The position numbers and the translations under genes were made by a program. DNA of 18,223 nucleotides from JAGXTF01 sp040376005 (lineage in GTDB: Bacteria; Bacteroidota; Bacteroidia; NS11-12g; UBA955), in assembly GCA_040376005.1 (NCBI GenBank), contig JBEIRK010000043.1, positions 1 through 18,223 on the forward strand, read 5' to 3'. The notes under the pieces are model-generated. The model was not told the origin of the DNA. It searched no databases and saw only the letters and a program-made list of their open reading frames with translations. Positions 14,637-18,223 of the stretch are shown one piece after another (positions within the stretch are counted from its first letter, which is position 1; each line of letters starts with the position of its first letter).

Positions 14637-15467
14637 ATGATAAAAAATATTACCATATATGCTTCTGTGTTTTGTATTACAATCAGCAGAATAGGAGCAC
14701 AGAACAATTTAAATCTAAATAACTGGTCGTATTTTATTAATTCGGAATCACCGATCAACTGGGTAACTCTAAATCCAATACTTGCTGCTGAAGACAGCAT
14801 AAGCTGCAGGAAGTCCCTTGATTGTGTTGAAGGTGACTATGCTGCTAAAATACGAAGTGTTTATATAAAATCAATTAACGACATGTTGTTTCCAGGGCAA
14901 CTCATTCAGTTTGGTGTTCCAGATGAAAATTATACAAAGATTAGCTTTGCATATAAATTTCCAAGTATTAATAAAGATACAAGCCTTGCCTTCATTTCCT
15001 TATATAAAGGTAAAATTTCAGATACCAATAACCGAATTGGATATGCACAGATTGTTTTAGATACCTGTACACATTGGCAGTATATAGATCAAAATATTTA
15101 TCGGAAATCTAACGAAATGCCCGATACCATATTAATAAGTTTCTTCACGGGGTTTTATTCCGCTAATAACTGGTTGTATATTGATGACATTTCTCTATCT
15201 CAAACCCAAAACAATTTAAATTCGTTTGATTCCTCAACAATTCAAGTGTACAATAATAATAAAATACTATATACAGGCGACTTACTATATGATAGGATGA
15301 AAATAGCCATTTATAATCAGACAGGTAGTAAATTAAGTTCTTTTTCTATTGAAAAACATACGCATTATGACTTAAGTACTCTAAAAGACGGCAATTACTA
15401 TTATGAAATTCTCCGTGAAGATGGAAGGCTTGTCCATTATACAGGAAACCTATTTCTTCACAATTAA
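14637..15467 (+). CDS. Secreted protein with probable T9SS type A sorting tail
   Basis: A 276-residue protein with an N-terminal signal peptide (MIKNITIYASVFCITISRIGA, about 21 residues). The middle resembles the beta-sandwich (PCMD/carbohydrate-binding-like) modules of Bacteroidota: WSYFINSESPINWVTLN, DYAAKIRS, FAYKFPSINKDTSLAFISLY, HWQYIDQNIYR and NNWLYIDDISLSQ. The last ~75 residues match the layout of a T9SS type A sorting domain: IQVYNNNKILYTG, KIAIYNQTGSKLSSFSIE, YDLSTLKDGNYYYEIL and a final basic/aliphatic strand. That predicts export by the Sec system, then passage through the outer membrane by type IX secretion and release or attachment at the surface. The module call is by eye. It lies between a membrane protein and an exported barrel-like protein with 16- and 12-nt gaps. 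Confidence 0.78.
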   Translation: MIKNITIYASVFCITISRIGAQNNLNLNNWSYFINSESPINWVTLNPILAAEDSISCRKSLDCVEGDYAAKIRSVYIKSINDMLFPGQLIQFGVPDENYTKISFAYKFPSINKDTSLAFISLYKGKISDTNNRIGYAQIVLDTCTHWQYIDQNIYRKSNEMPDTILISFFTGFYSANNWLYIDDISLSQTQNNLNSFDSSTIQVYNNNKILYTGDLLYDRMKIAIYNQTGSKLSSFSIEKHTHYDLSTLKDGNYYYEILREDGRLVHYTGNLFLHN

Positions 15468-15479
15468 TCAAAATCTAAC

Positions 15480-16169
15480 CTGAAATCCATTTTATTATTA
15501 TTATGTGTCAGCTGTTTACACTGTTATAGTCAACCTCGAAAATACGTTTTCTTTGATTTCGTTCAAGACTCTTTAAAGGCGCGCACCTTGAATTGCAGTG
15601 CTCCTGCCAACATGCAAACCTTTGCCTTAAACAATTCTTTAGTTACTGATTATGTTGGGAATTGTCGATTTTCGCTTGTAACGGGCGTGCTTTCAGCAAA
15701 AAAAGACACACTATTAGCCTTGCACAGCTTGGTTAATGGCGCAGGCAATCTAGGTGTAGACTTTGAATGGCCTTTTGTGTGCATACCTACAAGAAAAGAG
15801 CATAAAAGGGATTTTATAGGAATGAGTTTACACCCAAGAATCAGCACGATAATAAACAACACACAGACATTTGAAACAAGCATGATGAACTATGATATAG
15901 GAGTGAATTTATGTGGTAGATTAACGGGTGACTTAGGCACTATAGCAGTGAAATACTGCATTAGAAATGCAGTATGTGGTGGCAATAATCAGTTCGTCAA
16001 AAGCGCGTTCAATTTTTCTAAAAATAATTTTTATTACACATCAGCGCAATTGAAAGTGAGAGCTGGATCTAATGTTCTATCGTTCACCTTACCATTGTGG
16101 GTATATGGATTTGAGAATAAATGGATAAAGCACTTACCGGTTTATGCCGGTTATTCACTTCTGTTCTAA
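15480..16169 (+). CDS. Exported probable outer-membrane beta-barrel, apparent CTG start
   Basis: Translating from CTG at 15480 gives a textbook signal peptide, (M)KSILLLLCVSCLHCYS, with cleavage before QPRKY. Starting instead at TTG 15588 or the first ATG at 15612 would remove it. Between the previous stop (TAA 15465-15467) and 15588 the frame has no stop and no ATG, GTG or TTG, so CTG is the best choice, 12 nt after the upstream gene. The 229-residue product has beta-strand-like stretches (AQLKVRAGSNVLSFTLPLWV) and ends in VYAGYSLLF, a C-terminal aromatic as in outer-membrane barrels. It has several cysteines. The family is unknown. It is probably the last gene of the unit starting at 14408. 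Alternatives: a recent ATG-to-CTG change, or a base error. Confidence 0.68.
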   Translation: MKSILLLLCVSCLHCYSQPRKYVFFDFVQDSLKARTLNCSAPANMQTFALNNSLVTDYVGNCRFSLVTGVLSAKKDTLLALHSLVNGAGNLGVDFEWPFVCIPTRKEHKRDFIGMSLHPRISTIINNTQTFETSMMNYDIGVNLCGRLTGDLGTIAVKYCIRNAVCGGNNQFVKSAFNFSKNNFYYTSAQLKVRAGSNVLSFTLPLWVYGFENKWIKHLPVYAGYSLLF

Positions 16170-16179
16170 CATATTGAAA

Positions 16180-16222
16180 ATCAGTAAAAAACCAATTGCA
16201 ATCCATGCGGATTGTCACTGAT
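16180..16222 (-). terminator. Composite hairpin between convergent genes
   Basis: An outer stem ATCAGT/ACTGAT (16180-16185 with 16217-16222) encloses CAATCC-ATGC-GGATTG (16199-16214). Read leftwards, the inner stem is followed by CAATTGG and six T, so it may terminate the pseudouridine synthase gene that ends at 16234. The spacing to the T-run is not ideal. Confidence 0.4.
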
Positions 16223-16233
16223 AAAATCAAAAC

Positions 16234-17745
16234 TTATCTAGACTTCCCTTTGGCGCGCTTTAAGCGTTCCACGTAGAGGATTTCTTTTTCATTGAGGAAG
16301 CGCCATTTGCCGCGGCCCAATTTCAGGTGGTCGAAATCGCCCAACATCACCCTGTCTAGAGAGATAACTTCGTAGCCGAAGTGCTCAAACATACGACGCA
16401 CAATGCGGTTACGACCGCTGTGAACTTCTAGTCCAACAACACTTTGGTCCTCTTCATCTACAAAACCTATTTGCTCAAATGCCATTGGTCCATCTTCGAG
16501 TGATACCCCGCTAACCCAATCCAACATGTGTTCTTTCGAGGGTTTTTTATCCAATCGGGCTTTGTAAATCTTACGGATTTCAAAACTGGGGTGCATGAGT
16601 TTTTGCGCCAATTCACCATCGTTGGTAAGCAGCAGCACACCGGTTGTATTTCTATCCAAGCGGCCCACAGGGTAAATGCGTTCCTTGCCTGGAAGGTCTA
16701 TCAAATCCATCACGGTGGCGCGTTCATCTGGATCGCTGGTACTGGTGATGTAGCCTTTAGGCTTATTCAATAGAATGTACACGGGTTTTTCTGGGTTGAT
16801 ACGCTTTCCGTCTACACGCACATCATCGCCCGGTTTAATTTTTATGCCGAGTTGGGTTACCACTTCGCCATTCAACTTCACCAATCCTTGGTCTATCATT
16901 ACATCGGCCTCTCTTCTGCTGCACAGACCGCTGTTGGCGATATAACGGTTCAAGCGAACCTCATCCTGCTCTTGAAGCAGTTTTCCTGTTGCCAAGTTTT
17001 CTGTAGCTTTTCTGAAGCTCTTGCCCCTACCCTTGTAGTTAGCTGGCTCCTGAGGACCTCTGTTGCTTTCTTTAAAATATTTTTTGGAAACGGGCGCATC
17101 GTTTGATTTCCGAGTGTCCGATGGGCCAAAGCCTGTTTTTTTACCGTAAGGTTTAGAAAAGGGTTTTGTAGGTCTTCCGCTTTTAAACGGCCTGTCCTCG
17201 CCCATGGGCTTTCTGCCACGTGGGGCATCTTCTGGGTTTGAAAACCTTTTCTTGGCGTAAGGTCTGTCCTCACCCATAGGTTTTCTGCCGCGTGGGGCAT
17301 CTTCTGGATTCGAAAATCTTTTCTTCGCGTAGGGCCTATCTTCACCCCTAGGCTTTCTGCCACGTGGAGCATCTTCAGGGTTTGAAAACCTTTTCTTAGC
17401 GTAGGGTTTATCTCCTGAAGAAAAGTTGCGTTTATTGGATGTTCCACGATCATCGTTATACGGGGTAAAAGGCTTTTTCTCTTCGTTGCCTGTATACGCC
17501 CTTTTGCTCCCTTGACGTGGTTTTCCGGTGTCGGAATAGGGATTTCTACCCTTGGGTCTATCCTCAGAAAAACCTCTGCGGTCATCGCGTGAATTGGATG
17601 TTCCACGGGTATTTCTATTAAAATCTGAAGGTTTTTTGTCGTAACGGGGTGCAGCTTTTTTCTTTTTGGCCACATTTACTTCCGGTTCATTGGGAAGACG
17701 GTCTTGAAATTTCTTTCCACCGCTGTTGGGTTTTTTTGATGTCAT
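16234..17745 (-). CDS. RsuA/RluB-family rRNA pseudouridine synthase with long basic N-terminal tail
   Basis: The C-terminal half is the enzyme: an S4 RNA-binding domain (about 264-312, VRLNRYIANSGLCSRREADV) followed by the synthase domain with NKPKGYITS (327-335), the catalytic motif GRLDRNTTGVLLLTNDG (361-377, Asp364) and HSGRNRIVRRMFEHFG. It makes pseudouridine in ribosomal RNA; large-subunit (RluB-type) specificity is likely, but RsuA- or RluF-type cannot be excluded by eye. The first ~260 residues are Lys/Arg/Gly/Pro-rich, probably disordered and RNA-binding, with three 24-residue repeats at 114-185. Such tails are common in Bacteroidota members, but this one is long. Start ATG at 17745; a TACCTTTG box lies 43 nt upstream. 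Confidence 0.93.
   Translation of the reverse strand: MTSKKPNSGGKKFQDRLPNEPEVNVAKKKKAAPRYDKKPSDFNRNTRGTSNSRDDRRGFSEDRPKGRNPYSDTGKPRQGSKRAYTGNEEKKPFTPYNDDRGTSNKRNFSSGDKPYAKKRFSNPEDAPRGRKPRGEDRPYAKKRFSNPEDAPRGRKPMGEDRPYAKKRFSNPEDAPRGRKPMGEDRPFKSGRPTKPFSKPYGKKTGFGPSDTRKSNDAPVSKKYFKESNRGPQEPANYKGRGKSFRKATENLATGKLLQEQDEVRLNRYIANSGLCSRREADVMIDQGLVKLNGEVVTQLGIKIKPGDDVRVDGKRINPEKPVYILLNKPKGYITSTSDPDERATVMDLIDLPGKERIYPVGRLDRNTTGVLLLTNDGELAQKLMHPSFEIRKIYKARLDKKPSKEHMLDWVSGVSLEDGPMAFEQIGFVDEEDQSVVGLEVHSGRNRIVRRMFEHFGYEVISLDRVMLGDFDHLKLGRGKWRFLNEKEILYVERLKRAKGKSR
17191..17406 (-). repeat. Three 72-bp tandem repeats inside the pseudouridine synthase gene
   Basis: Three in-frame 72-bp units encode PYAKKRFSNPEDAPRGRKP plus a short R/MGEDR end, 24 residues each. 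The protein copies are nearly identical (R versus M at one place) while the DNA copies differ at several synonymous sites, for example GGC, GGT and GGA codons. That indicates old duplication with selection on the protein rather than a fresh slippage product. Confidence 0.92.
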
Positions 17746-17767
17746 AAGAATACGGATACGGATTATG

Positions 17768-17796
17768 CCGCTTCGCAGCGGGATGCTGCAAAGGTA
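17768..17796 (-). promoter_or_regulatory. Promoter -7 box and leader hairpin of the pseudouridine synthase gene
   Basis: Leftwards, TACCTTTG (17796-17789) is a perfect -7 box; no clear -33 TTTG is seen. The leader that follows holds CCGCT-GCGA-AGCGG (17781-17768), a 5-bp GC-rich stem closed by a GNRA-type loop, some 22 nt before the ATG. Confidence 0.5.
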
Positions 17797-17845
17797 CGCA
17801 GAAGTAAGGAAGATTTTGAGTTTTCTGCCATGTACCTGCCAAAAG

Positions 17846-17884
17846 CATGAAATGAACCCTCAATTAAGGTTAACACATTTCATG
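17846..17884. promoter_or_regulatory. 9-bp inverted repeat, candidate operator
   Basis: CATGAAATG (17846-17854) and CATTTCATG (17876-17884) are perfect inverted repeats with a 21-bp spacer (30 bp centre to centre). A third partial copy, ATGAAA, is at 17891-17896. The right arm lies where the -33 element of the transporter promoter should be, so a bound dimeric regulator could block it. No regulator gene is in the window. Confidence 0.45.
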
Positions 17885-17903
17885 GTATTTATGAAAAACG
17901 TTA

Positions 17904-17911
17904 TACTTTTG
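17904..17911 (+). promoter_or_regulatory. -7 box TACTTTTG of the MFS transporter gene
   Basis: TACTTTTG fits TAnnTTTG. The expected -33 region holds TTTC (17878-17881, 22 bp upstream), inside the candidate operator. Transcription from here would leave a leader of about 50 nt before the proposed start at 17966. Confidence 0.5.
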
Positions 17912-17965
17912 GAGTGATAGGGCTCCTATAGCACCTTTTTTCTTTCAACCCCAAAACAACCTGTT

Positions 17966-18223
17966 CTGAAACCCATAACCCGAAACATACTGCTACTCTC
18001 CTTGGTGAGTTTGTTTACAGATTTCGCCAGTGAAATGTTGTACCCTATTATGCCCATGTATCTCAGCAGTTTGGGATACACTGCTGTTTTTATTGGTGTG
18101 TTGGAGGGAATTGCAGAGTTGGTCGCAGGATTTAGCAAAGGGTATTTTGGCTATTTGAGTGACCGCATGGGACGGCGTTTGCCATTCATACAACTGGGTT
18201 ATGGACTCAGTGCCTTAAGCAAA
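17966..18223 (+). CDS. MFS transporter, N-terminal part (cut by window edge; apparent CTG start)
   Basis: The frame runs to the window end and encodes 86 residues of a major facilitator transporter. NILLLSLVSLFTDFASEM is the first transmembrane helix with the FTDxASEM motif of one drug/sugar-efflux-like subgroup; YPIMPMYLSSLG follows, then a second helix (AVFIGVLEGIAELVAG) and the loop motif GYLSDRMGRRLP, equivalent to the MFS signature GxLaDrxGrr. No ATG, GTG or TTG precedes the first helix before the in-frame TAG at 17918-17920. CTG at 17966 gives (M)KPITRNILLL, a typical family start; an ATA start at 17975 is the alternative. The substrate cannot be told. A promoter box and an inverted repeat lie upstream. 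Confidence 0.82.
   Translation, partial: MKPITRNILLLSLVSLFTDFASEMLYPIMPMYLSSLGYTAVFIGVLEGIAELVAGFSKGYFGYLSDRMGRRLPFIQLGYGLSALSK

Noticed and set aside
14637..16169. One long gene interrupted by a stop at 15465-15467, because the frame continues
   Set aside because: A T9SS-type tail ends right before the stop and a signal peptide begins right after it, so two separate proteins fit better than a broken gene or read-through.
16950..17675. 241-codon leftward frame overlapping the pseudouridine synthase gene
   Set aside because: It is the alternative frame of the tandem-repeat, low-complexity tail; the enzyme's frame carries all the conserved motifs.
1..18223. CRISPR arrays, insertion sequences, tRNA or rRNA genes
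   Set aside because: I saw no spaced direct repeats, transposase motifs, cloverleaf pattern or rRNA sequence by eye; small RNAs cannot be excluded without a covariance search.

Overview
The window looks like chromosomal DNA from a member of the Bacteroidota (class-level placement not attempted). The evidence is repeated TAnnTTTG promoter boxes close to start codons, a Bacteroidota-style order coaX - outer-membrane barrel - lptC - small membrane protein - CNNM/CBS protein, a type IX secretion (T9SS) C-terminal tail, an RsuA/RluB-type enzyme with a long basic low-complexity N-terminus, and a two-domain M16 peptidase. Most of the window is ordinary, densely packed core genome; positions 13,049-16,233 differ in base composition and content.

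Left part (1-3,284): two tandem paralogous proteins of unknown function read leftwards (1-487, cut by the window edge, and 758-1507), followed by an unrelated unknown protein (1769-2182, leftward). An AIM24/TIGR00266-family protein (2396-3187) then reads rightwards.

Envelope and redox cluster (3,285-8,579), all leftward. Order of transcription: type III pantothenate kinase (coaX), an SPYSxFGLG outer-membrane barrel, the LPS-export lipoprotein LptC and a 74-aa membrane protein, joined by 11-, 1- and 4-nt overlaps. A clear internal promoter follows, driving a CNNM/CBS/CorC membrane protein, a TlpA-like thioredoxin and a PRX-like thiol protein, again overlapping or nearly touching. This links coenzyme A synthesis, outer-membrane biogenesis and periplasmic redox chemistry in one stretch.

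Centre (8,653-13,047): a stand-alone PhnA-like domain protein with an excellent leaderless-type promoter; a folK - WbqC-family pair coupled by ATGA; and divergently a 977-aa M16 zinc peptidase that ends in a perfect 16-bp terminator hairpin.

Accessory region (13,049-16,233): about 620 bp without a believable gene, rich in palindromes (including a three-tier 69-bp imperfect hairpin), a nine-G run and one perfect DnaA-box-like 9-mer. Then come AT-rich genes for a secreted cysteine-rich protein, closed by its own 16-bp terminator, and a three-gene unit: small membrane protein, T9SS-exported protein, and an exported probable beta-barrel whose start appears to be CTG. None of these four has a function I recognise. 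The group looks recently acquired or fast evolving and probably acts at the cell surface.

Right edge (16,180-18,223): an RsuA/RluB-family 23S/16S rRNA pseudouridine synthase with three 72-bp tandem repeats in its N-terminal tail (leftward), and the start of an MFS transporter (rightward, cut by the window edge), again with a probable CTG start. A 9-bp perfect inverted repeat sits between them at the expected -33 region of the transporter promoter.
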